A stretch of 26,013 bases of DNA from Candidatus Caenarcanum sp. Lineage in GTDB: Bacteria > Cyanobacteriota > Vampirovibrionia > Gastranaerophilales > UBA9971. The notes under the pieces were generated by a model. It worked only from the letters and a program-made list of their open reading frames with translations. It was not told the DNA's origin and did no database searches. Location: positions 1 to 26,013 of the forward strand of contig DYOT01000003.1 in NCBI GenBank assembly GCA_020720345.1, written 5' to 3'. Position numbers and translations under genes: made by a program. Positions 1 through 7,744 of the stretch are shown piece after piece (the stretch's first letter is position 1; every line of letters starts with the position of its first letter).

Positions 1-54
1 ATTAAACATTACTTCGACGAAGGCGTTATGGCTCGCCGCGGTATAGAATATTAA
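1..54 (+). CDS. C-terminal end of an unidentified protein (partial)
   Basis: Frame 1 is open from the window edge to a TAA at 52-54 and gives a 17-residue tail ending EGVMARRGIEY. The fairly G+C-rich codons (GGC, CGC, GAC) differ from the A+T-rich intergenic DNA that follows, and a strong hairpin begins 18 bases after the stop. Both suggest a real, probably well-expressed gene. I do not recognise the family from so short a tail. Confidence 0.55.
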   Translation: MKHYFDEGVMARRGIEY

Positions 55-72
55 AATAAAATTTTAGTTCAA

Positions 73-101
73 AGAAGAGGAGCGTTAAACGCTCCTCTTC
101 T
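73..101. terminator. Strong hairpin, probable shared terminator
   Basis: A perfect 13-bp stem (AGAAGAGGAGCGT / ACGCTCCTCTTCT) closes a 3-base loop. It lies between the end of the partial plus-strand gene (54) and the end of the converging minus-strand gene (208), so it could stop transcription from both sides. The T-rich tract is imperfect on both strands, so it is not a textbook intrinsic terminator. Confidence 0.65.
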
Positions 102-200
102 GCTTGTTATACTGTTTTATACGTTAAATAAACTGTTTCCTCTGGTTTTTCCAGATAAACCTGTATCACCAAGGTTAATGAATGAATATACTTTAAGATT

Positions 201-425
201 TAAATAATCAATTAGGGATCTCATATACCCTATTGCTCACGTCGAAGCTAGGATCGAGGTCTTTACCTTGAGGTTTAAATAATCCATTAGGAATCTCATA
301 TACCCTATTGCTCACGTCGAAGCTAGGATCGAGGTCTTTACCTTGAGGTTTAGATAATCCATTAGGAAGCTCGTTTACTATATTGCTCACGTCGAAGCCA
401 GGATCGAGGTCTTTACCTTGAGGCA
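201..425 (-). repeat. Three tandem 75-bp coding repeats
   Basis: Three head-to-tail units of exactly 75 bp (201-275, 276-350, 351-425) encode 25-residue repeats with the core PQGKDLDPxFDVSN, at residues 119, 144 and 169 of the overlapping gene. The two distal units are almost identical in DNA and the third has diverged, so the last duplication is recent. In the last unit the glycine codon GGA has become TGA, which ends the protein inside the repeat. Confidence 0.92.
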
Positions 426-777
426 TTTTCCATCTATTAAGATTAACAAGGTTGACGGATTTTTCTTCATATGCATCTGGAACTTCTGCCTCTGCAGGGT
501 TTTCTTCAGGTTCTTCCTGAACTGCGGGTTTTTCTGGAGCTAAAGGAATTTTTGGTGGTTCTGACTTTGGAGCTAAAGGAATTTTAGGCTCTTCTGTCCA
601 CTTGGGTCCCATAGCATCTGTAATCCAATTAGAACCCATTTTTTCAGGACAAACACCAACCTGGTTAAAACCTGAAAAAATTGCTCCATAAACCGGATCA
701 TCTTGCCGTTTGCAATTAATAAAGTTTCCGTTTGATAGAGCGGAATTTCCTAATCCGCTAATGTTAAAATCTACCAT
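208..777 (-). CDS. Unknown repeat-bearing small protein
   Basis: This 189-residue protein is not recognised. The ATG at 775-777 follows a good AGGAGG ribosome binding site about 10 bases upstream. The N-terminus (MVDFNISGLGNS) has no signal peptide. Residues 1-60 contain two cysteines (C22, C43). Residues 62-90 form a proline-rich linker with PKIPLAP twice, residues 85-106 are very acidic, and three 25-residue repeats (PQGKDLDPxFDVSN) fill residues 118-189. No transmembrane helix is visible. The look is of a low-complexity linker followed by a short repeat domain, possibly a binding or surface-adapter protein, but no function can be assigned. The repeat count may vary between strains. Confidence 0.75.
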   Translation of the reverse strand: MVDFNISGLGNSALSNGNFINCKRQDDPVYGAIFSGFNQVGVCPEKMGSNWITDAMGPKWTEEPKIPLAPKSEPPKIPLAPEKPAVQEEPEENPAEAEVPDAYEEKSVNLVNLNRWKMPQGKDLDPGFDVSNIVNELPNGLSKPQGKDLDPSFDVSNRVYEIPNGLFKPQGKDLDPSFDVSNRVYEIPN

Positions 778-900
778 AATAACTTTTTCCTCCTTTTCCT
801 CTTTTCATAAAAATAAAATACTATCCCCTTGTATTTATATAAAAACAATTGCATGGGGAAAATTGCTATTTTTTCAAAATTTTTCATGAATTCTTTATCT

Positions 901-921
901 ATATTAGCTTTAAGCTAATAT
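901..921. other. Inverted repeat upstream of mqnC
   Basis: ATATTAGCT-TTA-AGCTAATAT is a 9-bp perfect stem with a 3-base loop in the 229-bp divergent gap between the repeat protein and mqnC. It could be an operator or an RNA hairpin. No clear promoter spacing can be tied to it, so its role is open. Confidence 0.4.
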
Positions 922-1006
922 TTACAAGATTTTTTCTTGCTTAAAAAGACTGTAAATTTTTTATGCTAACATAATTAACAATTACATTCTTTTATTCAGA
1001 ATCAAA

Positions 1007-2143
1007 ATGCGACTTAATAAAAATCAGATTATTGAACTTCTCGAAAATAATAATATTCTGGAACTGGGACAGCTTGCGGATGAAAAAAGACAGGAATTTC
1101 ACCCTGATAGTAAGCCTGTAACATTTGTAATAGACAGAAATGTTAATTACACTAATATTTGCACATGCAAGTGCGAGTTTTGCGCTTTCCACAAAGATAA
1201 GGTCGAAAAAGGCTCTTATGTTCTTGATTATGAAATTATCAGGAAAAAAGTGGAAGAACTTGTTTCTGTTAACGGAACGCAACTGCTGCTTCAGGGCGGT
1301 TTAAATCCGGATTTACCCCTTGAATATTATCTTGAACTTATAAAAAACCTGAGAAAAAATTTTCCTGACTTAACCATACATGCTTTTTCTCCGCCTGAAA
1401 TTGCTTATATAGCAAAAAACAATAATTTGTCCGTCAAAAAACTTCTGGAAATGCTGATTGATTGTGGATTATCGTCAATTCCCGGGGGTGGTGCGGAAAT
1501 TTTAGACGATGAAATAAGGCAAAAAATAAGCCCGAACAAAATTTCAGCGGAACAATGGCTTTCTGTTATGGAAACAGCCCATGAATCTGGCTTAAAAACA
1601 ACCGCAACAATGGTTTTTGGCTTTGGCGAAAATTATGGCAATATTGCTAATCATTTGTTAAAAATAAGAGATCTACAGGACAGGACAAACGGCTTCACAG
1701 CGTTTATTCCGTGGACTTTTGCGCCTTTTAAAAATAGTTCCTCTGTCATTGCGGTGAGCCGAAGCCCAGAGCGAAGCGAATGCTTCCGACGAAACAATCC
1801 AGGGAAAATTTTTTTGGATTGCTTCGTCGAGCCACAGGCTCTCCTCGCAATGACAGGAAATACAGCCCATGATTATCTTAAAATACTTGCTGTTTCAAGA
1901 CTTGCTCTTGACAATATTCCAAATATTCAAGCGTCCTGGGTTACACAGGGGTTAAATATTGCGCAGCTTAGTTTAAGGTTTGGCGCAAACGATTTTGGTG
2001 GTACAATGCTTGAGGAAAACGTAGTACGGGCAGCGGGCGTAAATAACAGGACAACAGTTGATGAAATTGTCGATAATATCCGCAAAGCCGGTTTCAAAGC
2101 CGCCCGGAGAAATACAAAATATGAAATTATAAACAAGTTTTGA
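1007..2143 (+). CDS. mqnC: Cyclic dehypoxanthinyl futalosine synthase (MqnC)
   Basis: Radical SAM enzyme of the futalosine route to menaquinone; it closes the ring of dehypoxanthinyl futalosine. The cluster motif is C52-x3-C56-x2-C59 in NICTCKCEFCAF. Family blocks follow in order: LLLQGGLNPDLPLEYY, IHAFSPPEI, SSIPGGGAEIL, ISPNKISAEQW, KTTATMVFGF, GFTAFIPWTFAP, DNIPNIQASWVTQGL, FGANDFGGTMLEENVV. These separate MqnC from its relatives CofH and MqnE. Residues 247-283 are a palindromic element inserted directly after the conserved FIPWTFAP block, making the protein longer than usual while keeping the frame. The ATG has only a weak ribosome binding site. lysA follows after 10 bases, so the two are probably co-transcribed. 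Confidence 0.93.
   Translation: MRLNKNQIIELLENNNILELGQLADEKRQEFHPDSKPVTFVIDRNVNYTNICTCKCEFCAFHKDKVEKGSYVLDYEIIRKKVEELVSVNGTQLLLQGGLNPDLPLEYYLELIKNLRKNFPDLTIHAFSPPEIAYIAKNNNLSVKKLLEMLIDCGLSSIPGGGAEILDDEIRQKISPNKISAEQWLSVMETAHESGLKTTATMVFGFGENYGNIANHLLKIRDLQDRTNGFTAFIPWTFAPFKNSSSVIAVSRSPERSECFRRNNPGKIFLDCFVEPQALLAMTGNTAHDYLKILAVSRLALDNIPNIQASWVTQGLNIAQLSLRFGANDFGGTMLEENVVRAAGVNNRTTVDEIVDNIRKAGFKAARRNTKYEIINKF
1745..1854 (+). repeat. 110-bp palindromic element inserted in mqnC
   Basis: The ends are perfect inverted repeats, GTCATTGCG (1745-1753) and CGCAATGAC (1846-1854). An inner stem pairs 1787-1801 with 1815-1829 (15 bp, one mismatch) around an A/T-rich loop, and GAGCC/GGCTC lies between. 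Read in the mqnC frame it adds residues VIAVSRSPERSE...LLAMT (247-283), absent from the family's conserved layout. The opposite strand reads CHCEESLWLDEA. Its length is not a multiple of three, so the flanking bases restore the frame. Confidence 0.85.
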
Positions 2144-2153
2144 GGAACAGGAA

Positions 2154-3512
2154 ATGCAAAATACGGTAAATCAATCAATAATGCCTGTAACGGCAAAAAT
2201 TAACGAAAATGGCGTACTTGAAATAGGCGGCTGCAATGTTGTTGAGCTTGCGGAAAAATACGGAACACCTCTTTATGTTTATGACGAAGACACATTAAGA
2301 GCTAGCTGCAGACAGTATAAACAGGCTTTTAGTCCATATGAAAATGTTTCTGTCCTCTTCGCTTCAAAAGCGTTTATGACACAGACAATTTGCGCAATAT
2401 TAAAAGAAGAAGGACTTGGTCTGGACGTGGTTTCAGGCGGAGAAATCTTTACAGCTTCAAGCGCAAATTTCCCCATGGAAAGATGTTATTTTAACGGCAA
2501 CAATAAAAGCTCGGAAGAGCTTGAACTTGCGCTTGAAACTGGAGTTGGAAGAATAACAGTCGATAATTTCTTTGAACTGGAGCTGTTAGACAGCATTGCA
2601 AAGTCAAAAGATAAGTATGTAAATATTCTTTTAAGGATAACCCCAGGCATAGAATGCCATACACACGAATATATCCAGACAGGACATCTGGATAGCAAGT
2701 TCGGATTTGACTTATCACAGCTTGATGAAGCTATAGAGCTTATACAGGAAAGATTTTCCAACTTAACGCTGGTAGGGTTGCACGCACATATAGGCTCACA
2801 GATATTTGAAACACAGGTTTATTCAGATTTAGTCGCAATTGTTTCCGAACAGTTTGCCAAAATTCACGACAAATTCGGTATTATGCTCGAAGAAATGAAT
2901 CTTGGCGGAGGACTTGGGGTTCAATATACTTCAGCAGATGACCCCCCTTCAATATTTGCCATATCAGAGGTAATATTAAACGCTTTAAGGGAAAATCTTG
3001 TAAAATATAACCTCCCTGACCCCAAAATCATTATAGAGCCGGGCAGAAGTATTGTTTGCAACGCCGGTGTTACGCTTTACGCCGTAGGCAGCTCAAAGCA
3101 GGTTCCTGAAGGGAAAAAATATATAGCTGTCGACGGAGGAATGGCAGACAATCCCCGTCCTTCCATGTATCAAGCTAAGTATGACGCTTTAGTTGCAAAT
3201 AAGGCGAATCAAAAACCTGAAGAAACTGTAACAATAGCGGGAAGATACTGCGAATCAGGAGATATACTTATAAATGATATAGAATTACCGGAAACAGAAC
3301 CAGGAGATATAATCTGCATCTTCTCTACAGGCGCTTATAATTATTCTATGTCTAGCAATTACAACCGTATCCCGAAACCGGCAGCAATTATTGTACAGAA
3401 TGCACAGTCTGATGTTATAATTAAAAGAGAGACTTATCAGGATTTAATTTTGCACGATGTAATACCTGAAAGGCTTATGTGCCCTTTAGGTGATGGTCAT
3501 CCCCTTTCTTAA
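2154..3512 (+). CDS. lysA: Diaminopimelate decarboxylase
   Basis: PLP enzyme converting meso-diaminopimelate to lysine and CO2, the last lysine step. The PLP lysine is K72 in LFASKAF. Other family blocks are DVVSGGEIFTA, HIGSQI, the phosphate-binding GGGLGVQY, EPGRSIVCNAG, VDGGMADNPRPSMY and the substrate-contacting CESGDI, ending in the GAYNYSMSSNYN block. Its 452 residues are slightly above the usual 410-430. The ATG is preceded by AGGAACAGGAA. It lies 10 bases behind mqnC, with a 95-bp gap before cdaA containing only a weak hairpin (3533-3548, AGCAAT-CAAC-ATTGCT). Diaminopimelate use implies a meso-DAP peptidoglycan. Confidence 0.96.
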   Translation: MQNTVNQSIMPVTAKINENGVLEIGGCNVVELAEKYGTPLYVYDEDTLRASCRQYKQAFSPYENVSVLFASKAFMTQTICAILKEEGLGLDVVSGGEIFTASSANFPMERCYFNGNNKSSEELELALETGVGRITVDNFFELELLDSIAKSKDKYVNILLRITPGIECHTHEYIQTGHLDSKFGFDLSQLDEAIELIQERFSNLTLVGLHAHIGSQIFETQVYSDLVAIVSEQFAKIHDKFGIMLEEMNLGGGLGVQYTSADDPPSIFAISEVILNALRENLVKYNLPDPKIIIEPGRSIVCNAGVTLYAVGSSKQVPEGKKYIAVDGGMADNPRPSMYQAKYDALVANKANQKPEETVTIAGRYCESGDILINDIELPETEPGDIICIFSTGAYNYSMSSNYNRIPKPAAIIVQNAQSDVIIKRETYQDLILHDVIPERLMCPLGDGHPLS

Positions 3513-3607
3513 GTGCCAGCTGAAAATATTGTAGCAATCAACATTGCTTATGACCTTAAGAACTCTGATGTGCCACTACCTTCATTTAAATTAAAGGAAT
3601 TTGCCAG

Positions 3608-4552
3608 GTGTTAGGTTATTTACCACAAGTAGACTATCATTCTATTATAAACTTTGTTGCGCCTGCTTTTTTATCAATGAATCCTATAAATATACTTGAA
3701 CTCCTACTTTTAGGCTTTATTACATTCAAATTTTACAGATATATAAAAGGAACGCATGCTGAACAACTGCTAAAAGGCATCCTAATGCTACTTTTATCAC
3801 TAATGCTCTGCAAATTATTTAGGCTGCATATTATTGGGAGCGTCCTTGAAAGCATTGTAAATATTGTGATTTTTTCTCTGGTAGTAATATTCCAGCCTGA
3901 ATTAAGAAGATTTCTGGGATATATTGGAGAAAGAGGATTTTTAAACAAAACTGCCTTTATAATTGATGCTGAAACAGACCTAAAAGAAGTAATCAGCCAG
4001 ATAGTAAATGCCATAAAGCACCTCAGTAAGTCGCATACAGGTGCCCTAATTGTGTTTCAAAATACAACAAGCATGGAAAGTATGCTTGAAGTCGGAACAA
4101 AATTAAATGCAAGAATAAGTACCGAGCTTTTATTAACTATATTTCATCCTAATACCCCTCTTCATGACGGTGCTGTAGTAATAAACGGAGATAAAATCGT
4201 AGCCTCCAGCGTACTTCTTCCTTTGACAGAAGACCCCAAATTAAGCTGGCAATACGGAACCAGACATAGAGCCGCAATAGGAATGTCTGAAACTTCAGAT
4301 GCCACCTGTCTTGTCGTTTCAGAAGAAACCGGAAATATTTCCATAGTGCAGGGCGGAAAAATAACACAGATAAGCCAACTTGATGAATTAAAAGCAGAAC
4401 TTGAGTTATTTTATGGAATAACAAATTCATTAAAAGAAAAACCACTTGAAAAAGCTGTAGAAAAGAGGCAATTCAGATTTAATCAACTTTTTTCCACTGA
4501 ATTTTCTTTTTCAAAATATCCAAATTTTCTTTTCAGAAAGAAAGAAAAATAA
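3608..4552 (+). CDS. cdaA: Diadenylate cyclase CdaA (c-di-AMP synthesis)
   Basis: Membrane-bound enzyme joining two ATP into cyclic di-AMP, a second messenger tied to potassium, osmotic and cell-wall control. About three N-terminal membrane helices (residues 28-96) lead into the DAC domain. It carries both signature motifs: DGA at 187-189 (PLHDGAVVINGD) and RHR at 219-221 (GTRHRAAIGMSE). The GTG start sits 9 bases after AAAGGA; an internal ATG (Met24) has no ribosome binding site. In Firmicutes cdaA is followed by cdaR and glmM. Neither is here; instead lysA precedes it and a START-like exported protein follows. Adjacency to lysA keeps the usual link with cell-wall genes. Confidence 0.94.
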   Translation: MLGYLPQVDYHSIINFVAPAFLSMNPINILELLLLGFITFKFYRYIKGTHAEQLLKGILMLLLSLMLCKLFRLHIIGSVLESIVNIVIFSLVVIFQPELRRFLGYIGERGFLNKTAFIIDAETDLKEVISQIVNAIKHLSKSHTGALIVFQNTTSMESMLEVGTKLNARISTELLLTIFHPNTPLHDGAVVINGDKIVASSVLLPLTEDPKLSWQYGTRHRAAIGMSETSDATCLVVSEETGNISIVQGGKITQISQLDELKAELELFYGITNSLKEKPLEKAVEKRQFRFNQLFSTEFSFSKYPNFLFRKKEK

Positions 4553-4636
4553 TAAAATACCCAATCGACTCATGTAACTCCCCAAAATCGCATTTAAAAT
4601 AAATCACATTTATATGGCGAAGCGGGAGTATAAACC

Positions 4637-5233
4637 TTGAAAAAAATTTTTAGACTATTATCAATTTTATTGGTTTTATTCATTGCTTCAAGCTGCTTTT
4701 TCCCCGACAGTTCAGCGGCTATGACAATAAAAACCTCAGAAATCGCCAGCCTTAAAAAAGGAGAAGTTGTTCAAAAATCAATTACAGAAGAGCTCAGAAA
4801 AGGCTTAAAAGGGTCGGAAAGCAAAATATTAATTGATGCATCCGTTAAAAAAGTCTGGAATGTAATTGATGATAAGGAAAATTTTCCTAAATTTATCCAT
4901 CAGGTAAAAAAGGCAGAAGTTATTGAAGAAAAAAACAGCCTTCAAAAAGTAGATGCGAGCATAAAATTATGCAAACTTTTGCCTATGTATAACTATATTT
5001 TTATTTTTGACAGGTCGGAAACATACAAAAGAATAAAATTCAGGAAAGTTGATGGGGCATTTAAAGAGCTTTTCGGATATTTTGAAATGATGCCTTATCA
5101 TGGCAAAACAATTCTTTCTTACAGAATTTATTCGGATCCAGGATTTTGCATCCCTGAATTTATATGCAAAGGACTGCGAGGAGATGCAATAAAAGTTATG
5201 GAAGCAATAAAAACAGAGGCGGAAAATAATTGA
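4637..5233 (+). CDS. Exported START/SRPBCC-like protein
   Basis: A 198-residue protein starting at TTG about 7 bases after GGGAG. The N-terminus MKKIFRLLSILLVLFIASSC is a signal peptide; ASSC is a passable lipobox, with cleavage after DSSAA as the alternative. Residues 55-198 resemble the polyketide-cyclase/START fold (SRPBCC), with ILIDASVKKVWNVIDDKENF then FPKFIHQVKKAEVIEE, and a long C-terminal helix. Such domains bind lipids or other hydrophobic ligands in a deep pocket. An exported, possibly lipid-anchored copy could handle lipids or quinones in the periplasm, but the ligand is unknown. It follows cdaA by 84 bases and ends 5 bases from the converging rfaE2. Confidence 0.75.
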   Translation: MKKIFRLLSILLVLFIASSCFFPDSSAAMTIKTSEIASLKKGEVVQKSITEELRKGLKGSESKILIDASVKKVWNVIDDKENFPKFIHQVKKAEVIEEKNSLQKVDASIKLCKLLPMYNYIFIFDRSETYKRIKFRKVDGAFKELFGYFEMMPYHGKTILSYRIYSDPGFCIPEFICKGLRGDAIKVMEAIKTEAENN

Positions 5234-5238
5234 GCGAC

Positions 5239-5715
5239 TTAATTTTTATTTTGAAAAATTTTATTGATAACACCTGTAGTTGAACGCCCTTCCAAAAAAG
5301 GGATAAACTGTATTTTGCCGCCGCATTTTTTTATAACTGGCGTTTCCGGCAGTGTTTCTTCAGTATAATCCCCACCCTTTACGTGTATGTCCGGTTTAAT
5401 TTTTTCCAGCACATTTATAGGCGTATCTTCTCTGAAAATTACAACGTAATCAACAAAATAAAGGGAGGAAAGGACTTCTGCCCTGTCTTCTTCATGATTT
5501 ATAGGTCTTGAAGGACCTTTTAGCCTTTGTACAGACTCATCCGAATTCAAGCAGACAATTAAAACATCTCCAAGCCCTCTTGCCTGTTTTAAATACCTTG
5601 CATGTCCGGCATGAATAATATCAAAGCAGCCGTTAGTGGTTACTATGGTTTTATTTTGACTTTTCAGCCCGTAAATTATTTCTAAAAGGTCGTTTAATTC
5701 TACAACTTGCCCCAT
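5239..5715 (-). CDS. rfaE2: RfaE2-type heptose-1-phosphate nucleotidyltransferase
   Basis: A 158-residue cytidylyltransferase-fold protein matching the C-terminal half of HldE. This family transfers AMP from ATP to D-glycero-beta-D-manno-heptose 1-phosphate for LPS inner-core synthesis. Motifs seen are TTNGCFDIIHAGHARYL (HxGH nucleotide site), LNSDESVQRLKGPSRPI, DIHVKGGDY and the final GRSTTGVI. The kinase half of HldE is absent, so this is the stand-alone adenylyltransferase form. Some bacteria use close relatives for other sugar phosphates, so heptose as substrate is inferred. It is divergent from the his block. Confidence 0.88.
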   Translation of the reverse strand: MGQVVELNDLLEIIYGLKSQNKTIVTTNGCFDIIHAGHARYLKQARGLGDVLIVCLNSDESVQRLKGPSRPINHEEDRAEVLSSLYFVDYVVIFREDTPINVLEKIKPDIHVKGGDYTEETLPETPVIKKCGGKIQFIPFLEGRSTTGVINKIFQNKN

Positions 5716-5793
5716 TTTTATATTCCTTTAATTTATCTCAATTTCTATTTTACCATTGCCAAAAAATTTTTGACCACCTATAGCAGTTCGCAC

Positions 5794-5809
5794 TATTTAA
5801 TTATATAAT
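5794..5809 (+). promoter_or_regulatory. Candidate promoter region for the his block
   Basis: A TATAAT lies at 5804-5809, about 40 bases before the TTG start of hisAIE, but has no good -35 box at 16-18 bases. TTGACC at 5770-5775 has a poorer partner TATTTA at 5794-5799 (spacer 18). One of these probably drives the his genes; the sequence does not decide which. Confidence 0.35.
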
Positions 5810-5848
5810 TATTATGAAAATAAAGTGAGAGAAGAAAGGACAAAGAAA

Positions 5849-7075
5849 TTGATTATTCCAAGCATAGACATTATGGACGGAAAAGCAGTTCAACTCAGAC
5901 AGGGCAAAGAAGTAGTACTTGAAAGAGACAATGTTTTAGAACTGGGCGAATATTTCGGGCGCTTTGGAGAAATTTCAGTAATAGACATTGACGCTGCAAT
6001 GGGCAAAGGCAGCAACACAGAACTTGTTAAACAGCTGTGCAAAATTGCTGATTGCCGTGTTGGCGGCGGGATAAGAACGATAGAAAAAGCCAAAGAAATC
6101 CTTTCTTTCGGAGCTAAAAAAATTATTATAGGCACTGCCGCATCAGAATTATTTTTAAGCCAGCTTCCAAGAGATAAAGTTTTGCTGGCAATTGATACCA
6201 ATAAAGGCAAAATTGTCACTCAAGGCTGGCAAACTGTTACTTCCAATACAGCGGAAGAACTTGTAAGACGCTTTAACAATCTTTGTTCCGGCTATTTATA
6301 TACTATCGTGGAAAAAGAAGGAATGATGGAAGGAACAGACATTGAAGCTGTTAAACATATTCGCTCAATAACAGATAAAGAGCTTATAGCCGCGGGTGGG
6401 ATAAGTTCCATAGAGGAAATTATTGAACTTGACAAGATAGGCGCGAGCTGTCAGCTTGGCATGAGCATTTACACAGGCAAAATCGACCTTGAAGAAGCCT
6501 TTATCGCTCTTTTGGATATGGAAAAAGGCAAGGGTTTAATCCCTACAATTGTTCAGGATAGACTCTCAAAAGAAGTCCTGATGATGGCATACAGCGATAA
6601 TAATTCTATCAAAAAATCTCTGAAAACCGGCAAAGCTACATATTATTCACGTTCAAGAAAATCTCAGTGGACAAAAGGCGAAACTTCAGGAAATACCCAA
6701 AAATTAAAACGTGTAAAATACGATTGCGACAAGGACGCTTTATTATATGTAGTTGACCAGACAGGCGTTGCTTGCCATGAAGGAAGCTACAGCTGTTTTG
6801 GAGAAAGGGATTTTGACTTCGGTGCCCTTTACGAAGTAATCCAGAGCCGTTTAAAAGAGCTCCCTGACGATTCTTTCACTACTAAACTTTTTCAGGATGA
6901 ACTTTTCCTCAAGCGCAAAATTAATGAAGAAGCCTTTGAAGTGATTCACACACAGAACAAAGAAGAATTAATCTGGGAAGTATCTGATTTGACGTATTTC
7001 ATAATGACATTGATGGTGAAACATGGCGTTACTATTGAGGATATCAAAGACCACCTGTCTTCCAGAAGGAAATAG
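5849..7075 (+). CDS. hisA-hisI-hisE: Trifunctional histidine enzyme HisA-HisI-HisE
   Basis: One 408-residue chain joins three histidine enzymes. Residues 1-226 are HisA (ProFAR isomerase): IIPSIDIMDGK with catalytic D7, RVGGGIRT, LAIDTNKGKIVTQGW with the second Asp, and AAGGISS. Residues 228-320 are HisI (phosphoribosyl-AMP cyclohydrolase): SRKSQWTKGETSGN, the metal site DCDKD and ACHEGSYSCF. Residues 322-408 are HisE (phosphoribosyl-ATP pyrophosphatase), with KRKINEEAFEVI and WEVSDL. The chain covers steps 2, 3 and 4 of the pathway. I chose TTG at 5849 over GTG at 5825: AAAGGA (5835-5840) is spaced 8 bases from it, and the chain then opens MIIPSID as in ordinary HisA. No stop or frameshift separates the domains. 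Confidence 0.92.
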   Translation: MIIPSIDIMDGKAVQLRQGKEVVLERDNVLELGEYFGRFGEISVIDIDAAMGKGSNTELVKQLCKIADCRVGGGIRTIEKAKEILSFGAKKIIIGTAASELFLSQLPRDKVLLAIDTNKGKIVTQGWQTVTSNTAEELVRRFNNLCSGYLYTIVEKEGMMEGTDIEAVKHIRSITDKELIAAGGISSIEEIIELDKIGASCQLGMSIYTGKIDLEEAFIALLDMEKGKGLIPTIVQDRLSKEVLMMAYSDNNSIKKSLKTGKATYYSRSRKSQWTKGETSGNTQKLKRVKYDCDKDALLYVVDQTGVACHEGSYSCFGERDFDFGALYEVIQSRLKELPDDSFTTKLFQDELFLKRKINEEAFEVIHTQNKEELIWEVSDLTYFIMTLMVKHGVTIEDIKDHLSSRRK

Positions 7076-7084
7076 GAGCATTTT

Positions 7085-7744
7085 ATGGCGGTACCTGCCG
7101 AAAAACTTGATATGTTGTTAAAAGATTTATTAGAAAAAGCTAATAAATCCCAAAGCGAATTAAATATTATTTCTTTAGACGAGCATAAAGGATTGAATTC
7201 AAATAAAATTCCGCTTTTAACGACTTTAAAAGATTTCGTTACACATTTCAATAAAGATAAAGAATCATTTGTTAATGCACTTGCCCTAATCGAATTGCTT
7301 TATTTATTGCACATATATTCTAAGTTACAACCAGAATTTACTTTAATAAAAGAATTGGAAATAACAAATTATTTAAATTCAGTTCAAGAGAACAATTTTA
7401 AAATATATTATCTTTTAAATGAAGTAAAAAATTACCCAAATGAAAAACGTAAAGCAACTTCTTTAAAACTCGATAATAAAACATATTTATTTTTTAAATA
7501 TTACAAAAATCGAATAGAAAAAATTAAAGAAGAAATAGAGAACTATAATTTCTCTAATCTTTCTTATTTGTATTCAGCCATAGAAAATCTTGAACATATA
7601 GTAAAAAAATACTTTGAATATAAAGATAAGCTGGAAGCATTTCTTAAAATTTTAGCTTATTATTATTCCGATCCTGAAGATTTGGAATGGACAGATAAAG
7701 ACAGGGAATATGTAAGAAAACATTATGCTTCTAAAGAAAGGTGA
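7085..7744 (+). CDS. Unknown alpha-helical protein, possible antitoxin
   Basis: A 219-residue protein of unrecognised family. It starts at ATG 9 bases after hisAIE, behind TAGGAGC. It looks entirely helical, rich in Lys, Glu, Asn, Leu and Tyr, with no signal peptide, membrane helix or obvious helix-turn-helix. It ends EWTDKDREYVRKHYASKER. Its last 20 bases overlap the start of a PemK/MazF-like toxin gene, the arrangement typical of type II antitoxin-toxin pairs, where the antitoxin is upstream. It is much longer than usual antitoxins (70-100 residues), so antitoxin is a positional guess. The DNA is clearly richer in A+T than the flanking his genes, which suggests recent arrival. Confidence 0.7.
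   Translation: MAVPAEKLDMLLKDLLEKANKSQSELNIISLDEHKGLNSNKIPLLTTLKDFVTHFNKDKESFVNALALIELLYLLHIYSKLQPEFTLIKELEITNYLNSVQENNFKIYYLLNEVKNYPNEKRKATSLKLDNKTYLFFKYYKNRIEKIKEEIENYNFSNLSYLYSAIENLEHIVKKYFEYKDKLEAFLKILAYYYSDPEDLEWTDKDREYVRKHYASKER

Noticed and set aside
201..425. Regular repeats that might be a CRISPR array.
   Set aside because: The 75-bp units are contiguous, without unique spacers, and encode a protein repeat.
1673..1870. Open frame on the minus strand inside mqnC reading CHCEESLWLDEA.
   Set aside because: It is the antisense reading of the palindromic element and its flanks, with no ribosome binding site, inside a clear gene.
3533..3548. Hairpin AGCAAT-CAAC-ATTGCT after lysA as a terminator.
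   Set aside because: Only 6 bp and no T-run follows; transcription probably continues into cdaA.
5825..5848. GTG at 5825 as the start of hisAIE.
   Set aside because: It adds eight residues absent from HisA, and the ribosome binding site AAAGGA would lie inside the gene. TTG at 5849 fits better.
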